DNA from: JASJAR01 sp038530285 | GTDB lineage: Bacteria > Pseudomonadota > Alphaproteobacteria > Rhodobacterales > Rhodobacteraceae | NCBI GenBank assembly: GCA_038530285.1 | Contig: JBCBCY010000004.1 | Location: forward strand, 124,001 to 188,000 | DNA length: 64,000 nt | Reading direction: 5' to 3' | Shown: piece by piece, positions 1 to 8,389 of the stretch | Numbering within the stretch: position 1 is the stretch's first letter | Layout of the letters: every line of letters starts with the position of its first letter | The notes under the pieces: generated by a model | What the model saw: the letters and a program-made list of their open reading frames with translations, nothing else | The model's database searches: none | What the model was told of the DNA's origin: nothing | Translations under genes and position numbers: made by a program

Positions 1-1
1 C

Positions 2-340
2 GACATCGACAAACGCTTCACGCTGATGTTTGCCATTGCCGCCTGTGTGGCGGGGGTCGCGGGGGTGATGTATGCGCCCATTGTGGCGCCGAACTACCAC
101 ATGGGGATGGACTTTCTGGTTCTGAGCTTTGTGGTCGTGGTCGTCGGCGGCATGGGGTCATTGCCCGGTGCGGTGCTGGCCGGCTTCCTGCTGGGCATCC
201 TGCAGAGCTTTGCGTCCATGACGCAGGTGCTCGATCTGTTGCCCGGGCTCAACCAGATCATCATCTACCTGGCCGCAATCATCGTCCTTCTGACCCGTCC
301 GCGCGGTCTGATGGGACGCAAAGGCGTGATGGAGGACTAA
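2..340 (+). CDS. livH: Branched-chain amino acid ABC transporter permease, LivH type (C-terminal part)
   Basis: Only the last 112 codons are present; the gene begins before the window. The visible part is strongly hydrophobic and carries the GGMGSLPGAVLAG stretch that LivH/UrtB permeases have before the last membrane helices. It ends in the basic tail RPRGLMGRKG. The protein would form one half of the inner-membrane channel of a HAAT-family importer. The next permease starts 3 bp after the stop codon, so the two are co-transcribed. The true substrate (branched-chain amino acid, amide or urea) cannot be told from this fragment. Confidence 0.85.
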   Translation, partial: DIDKRFTLMFAIAACVAGVAGVMYAPIVAPNYHMGMDFLVLSFVVVVVGGMGSLPGAVLAGFLLGILQSFASMTQVLDLLPGLNQIIIYLAAIIVLLTRPRGLMGRKGVMED

Positions 341-343
341 GTC

Positions 344-1606
344 ATGGCTGAACAAACCACCAATTCACCCATCCGCGCCGCAGGGGCGTCGCGCGTCAAG
401 GCAAGTGGCGGCTTTCTGGGCCTGTCAGGCAAGGATGCGATGCTCTTTGTGCTGGTGTTGATCCTGGTCGCACTCGCGCCCTTCATCCTCAACCCCTTCC
501 CCGAAGGCTCAAGCCTTGCGCAGTTCAACGCAGGCTACCCCGACCTGATGCAGCGTTTCGTGATCTTCGGGATCTTTGCGATCGGGTTCAACATCCTCTT
601 CGGGCTAACAGGCTATCTGTCCTTCGGCCACGCCGCCTTTCTTGGCGTGGGGTCCTATGCGGCCATCTGGACGATGAAGCTGGTCACGCTCAACGTCATC
701 CCGGCGATCTTGCTGGCGATGGTCGTCGCGGGGCTGTTTTCGCTTCTGGTCGGCTATATCTCCCTGCGTCGGTCCGGCATCTACTTTTCGATCCTGACGC
801 TGGCGTTCGCGCAAATGTCCTACTCGCTGGCCTATTCGGTCCTCACCCCGATCACCGGCGGCGAGACGGGTCTGCAGCTCAAGGTCACCGACCGTCCGAT
901 CCTGTCAAATCTGGGCGAGGGTGAGATTGGCCGCGCGAACCTTTTTGGTCTCGACATGCGCTCCAGCATGGAGATCGAGGCCGCCGGTTGGCTCTTTACC
1001 TTCAACAGCGGCTATTACGTGGCCGCCGTGGTGATGCTGATCGCGTTCTACGTCTCGATCCGGATCTTCCGTTCCCCGTTTGGCATGATGCTGCGGGCGG
1101 TGAAATCCAATCAACAGCGGATGAACTACACCGGCCTGAATTCCAAGCCCTACACCCTGGCAGCCTTCGTGATCTCGGGCATGTATGCCGGTCTGGCCGG
1201 TGGTCTTATGGTCGCGATGGACACCCAGGTGGGCCCCGAACGGATGTTCTGGACCGCCTCGGGCGAGGTTGTCTTGATGGCCATCCTCGGCGGTGTGGGC
1301 ACGTTGATCGGCCCGGTGCTGGGTGCGGGTATGATCAAATACATGGAAAACATCCTGTCGAAGATCAACGATGGCATCCTGCACCAGTGGTTCGCCTTCA
1401 TGCCCGACGGGCTGGAAGACGTCATGGTCACGATCATCCACCCCTTCATCGGCAAGGGCTGGCATCTGACACTTGGCCTTATCTTCATGGCCGTGATCAT
1501 CTTCCTGCCCGGTGGGCTTGTGGAACTGGGCCAACGTATCGGGCGCCTTTTCGGCATCGGTCGCACCAAGGCCAACCCCGAAACCACGAAGACACCGGCA
1601 CACTAG
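344..1606 (+). CDS. livM: Branched-chain amino acid ABC transporter permease, LivM type
   Basis: This 420-residue protein is the second inner-membrane permease of the HAAT-type importer begun upstream. It has a polar N-terminus of about 25 residues, then multiple hydrophobic helices. It carries the LivM landmarks NILFGLTGYLSFGHAAFLGVG (about residues 83-103) and a GGVGTLIGPVLGA stretch near residue 325. At 420 residues it is longer than many LivM proteins, partly from a charged loop near residues 180-215. It lies 3 bp after livH and 9 bp before livG, consistent with one operon. The ATG follows the livH stop closely, supporting translational coupling. Confidence 0.88.
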   Translation: MAEQTTNSPIRAAGASRVKASGGFLGLSGKDAMLFVLVLILVALAPFILNPFPEGSSLAQFNAGYPDLMQRFVIFGIFAIGFNILFGLTGYLSFGHAAFLGVGSYAAIWTMKLVTLNVIPAILLAMVVAGLFSLLVGYISLRRSGIYFSILTLAFAQMSYSLAYSVLTPITGGETGLQLKVTDRPILSNLGEGEIGRANLFGLDMRSSMEIEAAGWLFTFNSGYYVAAVVMLIAFYVSIRIFRSPFGMMLRAVKSNQQRMNYTGLNSKPYTLAAFVISGMYAGLAGGLMVAMDTQVGPERMFWTASGEVVLMAILGGVGTLIGPVLGAGMIKYMENILSKINDGILHQWFAFMPDGLEDVMVTIIHPFIGKGWHLTLGLIFMAVIIFLPGGLVELGQRIGRLFGIGRTKANPETTKTPAH

Positions 1607-1615
1607 GAGCAACCA

Positions 1616-2377
1616 ATGGGTATTCTTGAAGTCAAAAACGTCGGCAAGAACTTCGGTGGTCTCGCGGCCCTGTCGGACGTCAATCTCAGCGTGCAGGAAA
1701 ACACCGTGCACGCCATCATCGGCCCCAACGGGGCCGGGAAATCCACCCTTTTGAACTGTCTGGTCGGCAAGCTGATCCCCGACACCGGTTCTGTGACCTT
1801 TCAGGGCCAGTCGGTGCTGGGCCGCAAACCCCATGAGATCAACCAGATGGGCATTTCGCGCGTGTTCCAAACGCCTGAGATCTTCACGGACCTCGATGTG
1901 ATGGAAAACATCCTGATCCCGTGTTTTGCCAAACGCGATGGCGCGTTTCGGATGCATGCGTTCGAAAGCATCCCCCATGAGCGTGATCTCATCGAAAAGG
2001 CCGAGCAAATCCTGATCGACGTCAACATGATCGACAAACGCCACATGCATGCCGCGTCCATGTCGCGCGGTGACAAGCGACGGCTCGAAATGGCGATGTG
2101 TCTGGTGCAGGAACCAAAGCTCTTGCTGTTGGATGAACCCACCGCCGGGATGGCGCGGGCGGATACCAACAACACCATCGAGCTTCTCAAAGAGATCAAG
2201 CAAAAGCGCGACATCACCATGTGCATCATCGAACACGACATGCATGTGGTCTTCTCGCTGGCCGAACGGATCACGGTTCTGGCCCAGGGCACACCCCTGG
2301 TCGAAGACACGCCCGAAGCGATCCGCGGCAACCCCAAGGTCAAGGAAGCCTATCTCGGCGAACAGGCCGCAGCCTGA
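1616..2377 (+). CDS. livG: Branched-chain amino acid ABC transporter ATP-binding protein LivG
   Basis: This cytoplasmic ATPase of 253 residues energises the HAAT importer. Walker A is GPNGAGKST (about residues 38-46), the signature is the variant SMSRGDKRRLEMAM, and Walker B is LLLLDEPTAGM (about 167-177), followed by the switch His in IIEHDM. The variant signature and the TAGM ending are usual in LivG-like subunits. A TAGGAG ribosome site sits just before the ATG at 1616. LivF follows 13 bp downstream. The set livH-livM-livG-livF is complete here apart from the binding protein, which is not in the window. Confidence 0.9.
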   Translation: MGILEVKNVGKNFGGLAALSDVNLSVQENTVHAIIGPNGAGKSTLLNCLVGKLIPDTGSVTFQGQSVLGRKPHEINQMGISRVFQTPEIFTDLDVMENILIPCFAKRDGAFRMHAFESIPHERDLIEKAEQILIDVNMIDKRHMHAASMSRGDKRRLEMAMCLVQEPKLLLLDEPTAGMARADTNNTIELLKEIKQKRDITMCIIEHDMHVVFSLAERITVLAQGTPLVEDTPEAIRGNPKVKEAYLGEQAAA

Positions 2378-2390
2378 AGGAGAAACGACA

Positions 2391-3161
2391 ATGCTCGATC
2401 ACACCGACGCCAACGGGCGCCCACTTGACCGAAATGCCAACCATGCCGCCACAGCACCGGCCTATCTGTCGCTTTGGAACATCGAAAGCTTTTACGGCGA
2501 AAGCTACATCGTCCAGGACGTGTCCTTTAACGTCCACGAAGGTGAAATCCTCGCCCTTCTGGGCCGCAACGGGGCCGGCAAGACCACGACGCTGCGCACC
2601 ATCGCGCGCATGGACAACCCCGAACTTCGCCACGGCGAAATCTGGCTCGACCACAAGCCCCTGCATGAGATGAAAAGCCACGAAGCCGCCCGCCACGGCA
2701 TCGCATTGGTGCCCGAAGATCGGCGCATCATCCAGGGGCTGACAGTGGAAGAAAACCTCAAGCTCGCGCAGATCGCCCCGCCCCATGGCTGGTCGCTTGA
2801 GCGTGTGTATGAGCTTTTCCCGCGGCTGGGGGAACGGCGCAAGCAAGACGGGGTGACCCTGTCGGGCGGCGAACAACAGATGCTCGCGATTGCCCGTGCG
2901 CTGGTGCGCGACATCAAGGTCCTGCTTCTCGACGAACCCTATGAAGGCCTCGCCCCGGTGATCGTGCAGGAAATTGCCAAGACCCTCGGCGTGATCCGCG
3001 ATCAGGGCATCACCACCATTTTGGTGGAACAAAACGCCGTGGCCGCGCTGAAACTGGCCGACCGCGCTGTCATCCTTGACACCGGTCGGGTCGTCTACGA
3101 CGGCACCGCACAGGAAGTCCTGGAAAACGAAGACCTTCGCGCGGAATACCTCGCGATCTGA
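2391..3161 (+). CDS. livF: Branched-chain amino acid ABC transporter ATP-binding protein LivF
   Basis: This 256-residue protein is the second ATPase of the HAAT importer. Walker A is GRNGAGKTT, the Q-loop region is VPEDRRIIQGLTVEENL as in LivF, the signature is LSGGEQQM, and Walker B is VLLLDEPYEGLAP. The start chosen is the ATG at 2391 after GAAGGAGAAACGACA. The reading frame stays open further upstream but that part overlaps livG and has no family similarity. An N-terminal stretch of about 25 residues precedes the usual start of the family. The operon may continue into acsA after a 150 bp GC-rich gap. Confidence 0.9.
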   Translation: MLDHTDANGRPLDRNANHAATAPAYLSLWNIESFYGESYIVQDVSFNVHEGEILALLGRNGAGKTTTLRTIARMDNPELRHGEIWLDHKPLHEMKSHEAARHGIALVPEDRRIIQGLTVEENLKLAQIAPPHGWSLERVYELFPRLGERRKQDGVTLSGGEQQMLAIARALVRDIKVLLLDEPYEGLAPVIVQEIAKTLGVIRDQGITTILVEQNAVAALKLADRAVILDTGRVVYDGTAQEVLENEDLRAEYLAI

Positions 3162-3167
3162 AGTGAG

Positions 3168-3260
3168 AGGTGGCCCCCCGCACGCGCGGGGGAGCGCGCC
3201 CCCCTCGCGGGGGGGTGGCCACCAGGAGGCCACCGGCCAAAACACCAAGGCCGGTGGCAG
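3168..3260. repeat. GC-rich inverted repeats between livF and acsA
   Basis: The gap holds runs of C and G that can fold into strong nested hairpins: a GGTGGCC arm near 3169 pairs with the GGCCACC at about 3216-3222. A further GGCCACCGGCC (3228-3238) faces GGCCGGTGG (3249-3257). There is no T-run, so a simple intrinsic terminator is not shown. It may be an attenuator or mRNA stability element between the transporter genes and acsA. It lacks the conserved ATACTCCGGGGG core of the other repeats in the window, so membership of that family is doubtful. Confidence 0.5.
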
Positions 3261-3311
3261 GAACATCCCCGCTGCAATATGCAAGACGGGGCCAATTGAG
3301 AGGGATGCGCC

Positions 3312-5270
3312 ATGCTCGATGACGGCGACAAAACCTATCCACCATCGGATGATTTCAAAGCCACCGCCAAGATCGACAAGGCCACATACGACGACATGTA
3401 CGCCGCGTCCGTCGCCGACCCCGATGCGTTCTGGGCCGAGCATGGCAAACGGATCGACTGGATCAAACCCTTCACCAAGGTCTCGAATGTCTCTTATGCG
3501 CCCGGCAATGTCTCGATCAAATGGTTCGAAGACGGCACGCTGAATGTCGCGGCCAATTGCATCGACCGGCATCTGGCGACCCGGGGCGATCAGACCGCCA
3601 TCATCTGGGAACCCGACAGCCCGGACGATGACGCAAAGCACATCACCTACCGCGACCTCCACGCGGAGGTTTGCCGTTTTGCCAATGTCCTCAAAGAGCT
3701 TGGCGTCGGCAAAGGCGACCGGGTGATCTTGTACATGCCGATGATCCCCGAAGCCGCCTATGCGATGCTGGCCTGCGCGCGCATCGGTGCGATCCATTCG
3801 ATTGTGTTTGCCGGCTTTTCGCCCGACGCGCTGGCCAACCGGGTCGATGGCTGCGCGGCCAAGGTTGTGGTCACCGCCGACGGCGCGCCGCGCGGGGGCC
3901 GGGTCACAAACCTCAAAGACAACGTCAATCAGGCGCTGGTGCATTCCGCCGAAGACCCCAAGGTGCTGGTGGTCCAGCGCACCGGCCAGCAGGTCGCCTG
4001 GGTGGCCGACCGCGATTACTGGCTGCACGAGCTGGCCGCCAATGTGTCCGACGACTGCCCGGTCGAAGAAATGAACGCCGAGGATGAGCTGTTTATCCTC
4101 TACACCTCAGGCTCCACCGGCAAACCCAAAGGCGTGGTGCACACCACCGGCGGCTATATCGTCTATGCTTCGATGACCCAGGAATACGTCTTCGACTACC
4201 ACGACGGCGATGTCTTCTGGTGCACTGCGGACGTGGGCTGGGTCACCGGCCACAGCTACATCGTCTACGGGCCGCTGGCGAACGGGGCCACAACCGTGAT
4301 GTTCGAAGGCGTGCCGACCTACCCTGACGCGGGCCGCTTCTGGGCCGTCTGCGAAAAGCACAAGGTGGCGCAATTCTACACCGCGCCTACCGCGATCCGT
4401 GCACTAATGGGCAAGGGCCCTGAGTTCGTGACCAAATACGATCTGTCGTCCATCAAGGTCCTCGGGACCGTGGGCGAACCGATCAACCCCGAAGCCTGGA
4501 ACTGGTACAACGATATCGTCGGCGGCGGCCGCTGCCCCATCGTCGACACCTGGTGGCAAACCGAAACGGGCGGGCATCTTCTCACCCCCCTGCCCGGCGC
4601 GATCCCCACCAAACCGGGGTCGGCCACCGTGCCGTTTTTCGGCATCGAACCGGTGATCTTGGAACCGACCACGGGCGAAGAAATCCACGACACCGCCGCC
4701 GAAGGGGTTCTATGTATGAAAGCCAGCTGGCCGGCGCAGATGCGCACGGTCTGGGGCGACCATGACCGGTTCGAGAAAACCTATTTCTCCGACTACGAAA
4801 ACTACTACTTCACCGGCGATGGCTGCCGCCGCGACGCGGATGGCTATTATTGGATCACCGGCCGGGTCGACGACGTGATCAACGTCTCGGGCCACCGGAT
4901 GGGCACGGCCGAGGTTGAAAGCTCACTTGTCGCCCATGAAACCGTGGCCGAGGCCGCCGTCGTCGGCTACCCCCACCCGATCAAGGGCCAGGGCATCTAT
5001 GCCTATGTCACCCTGATGAACGGGGTCGAGGCGACAGAAGAGTTGCGCAAAGACCTTGAAACCTGGGTCCGCAAGGACATCGGGCCGATTGCCAAGCCAG
5101 ATCTCATCCAATGGGCGCCGGGCCTGCCAAAGACCCGCTCGGGCAAGATCATGCGGCGGATTTTGCGCAAGATCGCCGAGGATGACTTTGGCGCCCTTGG
5201 CGATACCTCCACCCTGGCGGAACCCGAAGTGGTCGATGATCTGATCGAAAACCGGATGAACAAGGCTTAA
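3312..5270 (+). CDS. acsA: Acetyl-CoA synthetase (AMP-forming)
   Basis: The enzyme activates acetate to acetyl-CoA through acetyl-AMP. The length of 652 residues is the normal AcsA length. The ATP-binding P-loop YTSGSTGKPKG is near residue 263, the adenylate-binding region VDTWWQTETGG is near residue 410, and the C-terminal KTRSGKIMRR around residue 607-616 holds the catalytic lysine that is the usual acetylation site. The start ATG at 3312 follows GAGAGGGATGCGCC. It sits behind an amino acid type importer, so it may serve acetate or propionate released during amino acid use, but this link is inferred from position only. Confidence 0.95.
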   Translation: MLDDGDKTYPPSDDFKATAKIDKATYDDMYAASVADPDAFWAEHGKRIDWIKPFTKVSNVSYAPGNVSIKWFEDGTLNVAANCIDRHLATRGDQTAIIWEPDSPDDDAKHITYRDLHAEVCRFANVLKELGVGKGDRVILYMPMIPEAAYAMLACARIGAIHSIVFAGFSPDALANRVDGCAAKVVVTADGAPRGGRVTNLKDNVNQALVHSAEDPKVLVVQRTGQQVAWVADRDYWLHELAANVSDDCPVEEMNAEDELFILYTSGSTGKPKGVVHTTGGYIVYASMTQEYVFDYHDGDVFWCTADVGWVTGHSYIVYGPLANGATTVMFEGVPTYPDAGRFWAVCEKHKVAQFYTAPTAIRALMGKGPEFVTKYDLSSIKVLGTVGEPINPEAWNWYNDIVGGGRCPIVDTWWQTETGGHLLTPLPGAIPTKPGSATVPFFGIEPVILEPTTGEEIHDTAAEGVLCMKASWPAQMRTVWGDHDRFEKTYFSDYENYYFTGDGCRRDADGYYWITGRVDDVINVSGHRMGTAEVESSLVAHETVAEAAVVGYPHPIKGQGIYAYVTLMNGVEATEELRKDLETWVRKDIGPIAKPDLIQWAPGLPKTRSGKIMRRILRKIAEDDFGALGDTSTLAEPEVVDDLIENRMNKA

Positions 5271-5289
5271 GCGCCGAAACTCCCTGCGC

Positions 5290-5309
5290 GGCGCCGGCCC
5301 CCCGGCGCC
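5290..5309 (+). terminator. Perfect hairpin downstream of acsA
   Basis: GGCGCCGG and CCGGCGCC form a perfect 8 bp stem with a CCCC loop, 20 bp after the acsA stop codon. No T-run follows, so it may act as a Rho-assisted terminator or 3' end stabiliser rather than a classic intrinsic terminator. Confidence 0.45.
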
Positions 5310-5461
5310 AAAGCGCGCAGACTAGACAAGACCGCCGCACCTCTGTCACATTTTGTCCGGGGGGCATATGCGCTGTGGTGGAGAACTCAATTGATAGTCG
5401 CCTACGCATCTCAAGTAACTCTATTTGAGTTAAATCAAACTCGCAAAGCGGATCGTTTAAA

Positions 5462-6613
5462 ATGGCACTTGAAAAAGAGAGTATTCAAGAAATTAAGCGC
5501 TATATGGATGAGCGCGCTGAACACTGGCAAGCAAACGTTCGAAACGAAACAACTAAATCAATTGACGACGAGTTTGCCAGAAGGGACCAGACAGCTTCGA
5601 AGCGACTCCAAGCAATTGCAGCAGTCGGAGGTGTATCAATTGCTGCGATACTGACTTTTGCCTACACTGGGCTTTCTTCTTACGTTGAGAGCCTGGCAAA
5701 TGCTCGGATTGACGCTTTTACTGAAGACGTGGATGCTCGACGTGAAGAACGTGGTAAGGCCTTGGATGCTGAGCTGAAATTTCTGTCTGAGTCAATCGAA
5801 AGGGTTGTAGAAGGGCGGGTCAGTGTTGGTACGGCTGTGGAAGGGGCACAGTCGGCTCTGGAAGAAGCGCGGGTCACTCTGGGGGAAGCCGAAGGCAACT
5901 TAAGTGCCGCTCAGGAATTAGAAACCGAGCTAGAAAAGAGATTGACTGAGGCGAAGCAAGCAATTGACGACAACGCCGCTTTAACTGAAAGGGTGGCTGC
6001 AAACACAGATAGTGTGACCGACGCACTTTTGTCCTCGGATAGGCTCAGTGCAGCATTAAATGCTGCACTATTAGATGCCGAAAACCAGCTTCGAGAGCTA
6101 AGGGCACTTAGCTCCGCACTGGATGAGGCTAAGGCCCTGGCCGCAGAGATCGATTCATCTCGGGCGAACGTTGTTGATGCGGTACTCCAAAACGCATCAC
6201 TGAGAGAACAGATTGCAACGACAGCAGCGCTACCTACCGGAGCAGTAATGGCGTTCGATCTTCCAGGCGGCTGCCCAGCTCCCTGGACACCTTTTGCACC
6301 TTCACAGGGACGCACGGTTGTCGGAGCCGCATTTGGAATTGATGACGAGTTGCTTCGGGATCCGCCGCCTCAATACAAATACCGCGATCATGGGGGTGCA
6401 GCAGAGGTGACGTTGTTAGAAGACCAGATGCCTTCGCATACGCATACTCTTGAAAACAATGGAAAGCACAGCGGTTTTTTGCTCGCCGAGGGCAATCTAA
6501 ATCGCGGTGTCGTCTCAACAATCCGTAACGAAGAAACAGTCTCTGCAGGCGGAAACCGACCCCACCCCAACATGCCGCCCTACATCGCGCTGTTCTACTG
6601 CAAGAAATCCTAA
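5462..6613 (+). CDS. Membrane-anchored coiled-coil protein with phage tail-collar-like C-terminus
   Basis: This 383-residue protein was not recognised as a named family over its full length. Residues 1-50 are charged, and a single hydrophobic segment (AAVGGVSIAAILTFAYTGL) lies near 52-72. A long alpha-helical, Glu/Ala-rich coiled coil spans about 75-255, with many Q/E/L heptads. The last 125 residues begin at PTGAVMAFDLPGGCP. They contain QMPSHTHT and end HPNMPPYIALFYCKKS, which resembles the collar/tip domain of phage tail fibres and microcystin-dependent-type proteins. The gene is clearly AT-richer than its neighbours, with TTA and AAT codons rare elsewhere here, suggesting acquisition by transfer. 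No integrase or other phage gene adjoins it. The upstream frame is closed by a stop at about 5426, and no strong ribosome site is seen. Confidence 0.75.
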   Translation: MALEKESIQEIKRYMDERAEHWQANVRNETTKSIDDEFARRDQTASKRLQAIAAVGGVSIAAILTFAYTGLSSYVESLANARIDAFTEDVDARREERGKALDAELKFLSESIERVVEGRVSVGTAVEGAQSALEEARVTLGEAEGNLSAAQELETELEKRLTEAKQAIDDNAALTERVAANTDSVTDALLSSDRLSAALNAALLDAENQLRELRALSSALDEAKALAAEIDSSRANVVDAVLQNASLREQIATTAALPTGAVMAFDLPGGCPAPWTPFAPSQGRTVVGAAFGIDDELLRDPPPQYKYRDHGGAAEVTLLEDQMPSHTHTLENNGKHSGFLLAEGNLNRGVVSTIRNEETVSAGGNRPHPNMPPYIALFYCKKS

Positions 6614-6641
6614 TCCCCAGCCAAAACCACGGGGCCAAACC

Positions 6642-6704
6642 GGCGCGCCTTCATCCTGGCAGAAATACTCCGGGGGGGCCGAAGGCCGGGGGCAGCGCCC
6701 CCTG
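6642..6704. repeat. Dispersed GC-rich intergenic repeat, copy 1
   Basis: The element reads CTTCATCCTGGC, then AGAAATACTCCGGGGGGG, then a hairpin of GGGGGC-AGC-GCCCCC type. The same order of parts occurs at 12946-13012, and looser versions at 10529-10592 and 42531-42585. All are intergenic. This looks like a REP-like element family. Confidence 0.6.
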
Positions 6705-7313
6705 ACCCACTCAAATATGCAAGCCCACCCCACAAACGTAAATGCCGCCGGCCTTGGGGGGACCGGCGGCAGCACACGAGGGGTTGGATGCGAACAGACT
6801 GCATCCCATGGGGATCCGGAAATCTCGCCGGACCGACCGAAACATGAAGGAAACTTGCAAATCCTGAACCAGTGCAAAAACCGGAAAAACCGGCCACTCA
6901 GAACGCCCTAAACAAATACGGCACCTTAAAATTTCAGGATCTCGACTGAAGCCCCCAGCGTCGATCTACGGAAGAGGCTAACAATGAATGCCCCACCCGT
7001 CTGTGAAATAGGTCACGCAGGCCGCATTTTCACAAGTTATTTTTTTGTGATCAGAGGGCGCGCTTCCACCACGACCGCCATTGGGCCGAATAGGACACGC
7101 GGCGCTTGGCGCCTTTGGGATCAACGTCGAAAAGCCTCGCAACCAGGTAGGACATCACTGCCTCTTATCTCATTCACCGGCGAGCCGGTGTGTGGATATC
7201 CCCCGCGCATCCGCTAGCACAGCCGACCCGGCCCTGTCTGCCTGTGGATAAACTTGAATGTATTTTTCGCCCCCGCCCGTCGCCCAAACGCCACAACTTG
7301 CGGCATTTGCGCG

Positions 7314-7345
7314 AAAAAAAGGCCCCGCACCGGGGTGCGAGGCCT
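7314..7345 (-). terminator. Intrinsic terminator of the pyrimidine operon
   Basis: Read on the minus strand, AGGCCTCGCACC and GGTGCGGGGCCT form a 12 bp stem with one mismatch around a tiny loop. A run of seven T follows at once. It begins 22 bp after the stop codon of the substrate-binding protein gene, so it ends the long minus-strand operon. Confidence 0.85.
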
Positions 7346-7367
7346 GTGAATGGGTCTGTGAACGACG

Positions 7368-8369
7368 TTACTCTAGCGCAAGATCGGTGATGTCATGGGT
7401 CCAGGCGCCGGTGGGTTCCACCGTGATCGCCGGGTTGTCAGGGCTCACGGCCGACAACAGCGTCGCCACGGTCTGCTCGTAGTCGGCCGGGTCCAATGCG
7501 CCGGTCGACCCTGCCGTCAGCTTGGCAACCTCGCCCATCATGTAAACCTGATGATCCAGCGTCTGCGCCCCGGTCGCGTCGTTGTCCAAGACAATCTGCG
7601 CGGCTTCTTCGGGGTTGGCTTCTGCGTATTTCCACCCCTCCATTGAGGCTTTGACGAAGCGCACCATCTGGTCCTTGAATTCAGGATCAGCAAGCCGGTC
7701 TTCCATCACATAAAGCCCGTCTTCCATCATCCCGAACCCCTCTTGCAGGTAGTTGAACGTGACCAGTTCGTCCTCGGTGATGCCCCCCTGCAGGATCTGG
7801 CGGTACTCGTTGTAGGTCATGGTCGAAATGCAATCGGCCTGGCCTTGCAACAACGGATCGGCCGAAAACGCCTGCTTGATCACGGTGACGCCGTTGTCAT
7901 CGGCGCCGTCCGTTTCAATGCCCAGCGATGCCATCCAGGCATAAAACGGATATTCATTGCCAAAGAACCACACGCCCATGGTCTTGCCCGGGAAATCTGC
8001 AGTCGTTTCAATCCCGTTTTCCTTCAGGCAGTTCACCTGCAAGCCGCCCTGCTTGAACGGCTGGGCGATGTTCACCAGCGGCACACCGCGTTCGCGTGCG
8101 GCCAGACCGGCCGCCATCCAGGTCGTGATCACATCAGCACCGCCGCCCGCGATGACCTGTTCGGGCGCGATGTCCGGCCCCCCGGGGTTGATCGTGACGT
8201 CCAGCCCCTCGGCTTCGTAAAAGCCCTTGTCCTTGGCCACGAAATAGCCCGCAAACTGCGCCTGCGTGACCCATTTCAACTGCAAGGTCAGGCTTTCAAG
8301 ATGCCCACCCGCCAGCGCCGGACCAGCCGACATCGTCAGCGCCAAGGCGCCTGCATACAAAGTTCTCAT
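7368..8369 (-). CDS. ABC transporter substrate-binding protein, NMT1/THI5-like (pyrimidine/hydantoin importer)
   Basis: The 333-residue periplasmic protein starts with a clear signal peptide (MRTLYAGALALTMSAGPALA). It has the NMT1/THI5 family pattern: LTLQLKWVTQAQFAGYFVAKDKGFY near the mature N-terminus, then GGADVITTWMAAGLAARERGVPLV. The ATG at 8369 was chosen because it begins the signal peptide and has GGGGAG upstream; the frame is open for 21 more codons with no family similarity. It is the last gene of an operon carrying dihydropyrimidinase and an N-carbamoyl amidohydrolase under a RutR-like box. The ligand is therefore probably a pyrimidine, dihydropyrimidine or hydantoin, by inference. 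Confidence 0.85.
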   Translation of the reverse strand: MRTLYAGALALTMSAGPALAGGHLESLTLQLKWVTQAQFAGYFVAKDKGFYEAEGLDVTINPGGPDIAPEQVIAGGGADVITTWMAAGLAARERGVPLVNIAQPFKQGGLQVNCLKENGIETTADFPGKTMGVWFFGNEYPFYAWMASLGIETDGADDNGVTVIKQAFSADPLLQGQADCISTMTYNEYRQILQGGITEDELVTFNYLQEGFGMMEDGLYVMEDRLADPEFKDQMVRFVKASMEGWKYAEANPEEAAQIVLDNDATGAQTLDHQVYMMGEVAKLTAGSTGALDPADYEQTVATLLSAVSPDNPAITVEPTGAWTHDITDLALE

Positions 8370-8389
8370 CGTTAGGTACTCCCCAGTGG

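Larger units (their letters stand above)
6614..7367. other. Gene-poor intergenic region
   Basis: No convincing gene was found in this ~750 bp stretch. It holds one copy of the dispersed GC-rich repeat (6642-6704), an 8 bp-stem inverted repeat GCCGCCGG/CCGGCGGC (6744-6770), a tandem AAAAACCGG pair (6876-6893) and AT-rich patches near 6915 and 7031-7052. It also has two DnaA-box-like nonamers (TGTGGATAT at 7191 and TGTGGATAA at 7243) and the terminator of the minus-strand operon (7314-7345). Short open frames here show no family features. Confidence 0.6.

Noticed and set aside
905..2245. Long minus-strand open frame opposite livM/livG (446 codons)
   Set aside because: It is a shadow frame created by high third-position GC in the plus-strand genes. 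It is rich in His/Gln/Asp with no family features, and both plus-strand genes are certain.
2340..4028. 562-codon minus-strand open frame over livF and acsA
   Set aside because: It covers two certain genes and an intergenic hairpin. Its composition is that of an antisense frame, with no motif and no plausible ribosome site.
5462..6613. Prophage remnant
   Set aside because: Only the tip-like C-terminus is phage-like. No integrase, capsid, terminase or lysis gene adjoins it, so transfer of a single gene is the more economical reading.
7191..7251. Two DnaA-box-like nonamers near AT-rich patches, possible replication origin
   Set aside because: A third perfect nonamer lies alone at 26119-26127, and the number is close to chance for 64 kb. 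No dnaA, hemE, parA/parB or repABC gene is nearby, and no GC-skew evidence could be computed.
6614..7367. Short open frames in the gene-poor gap as possible peptides
   Set aside because: Start sites lack ribosome signals, the frames cross the repeat element, and composition shows no protein-like pattern.
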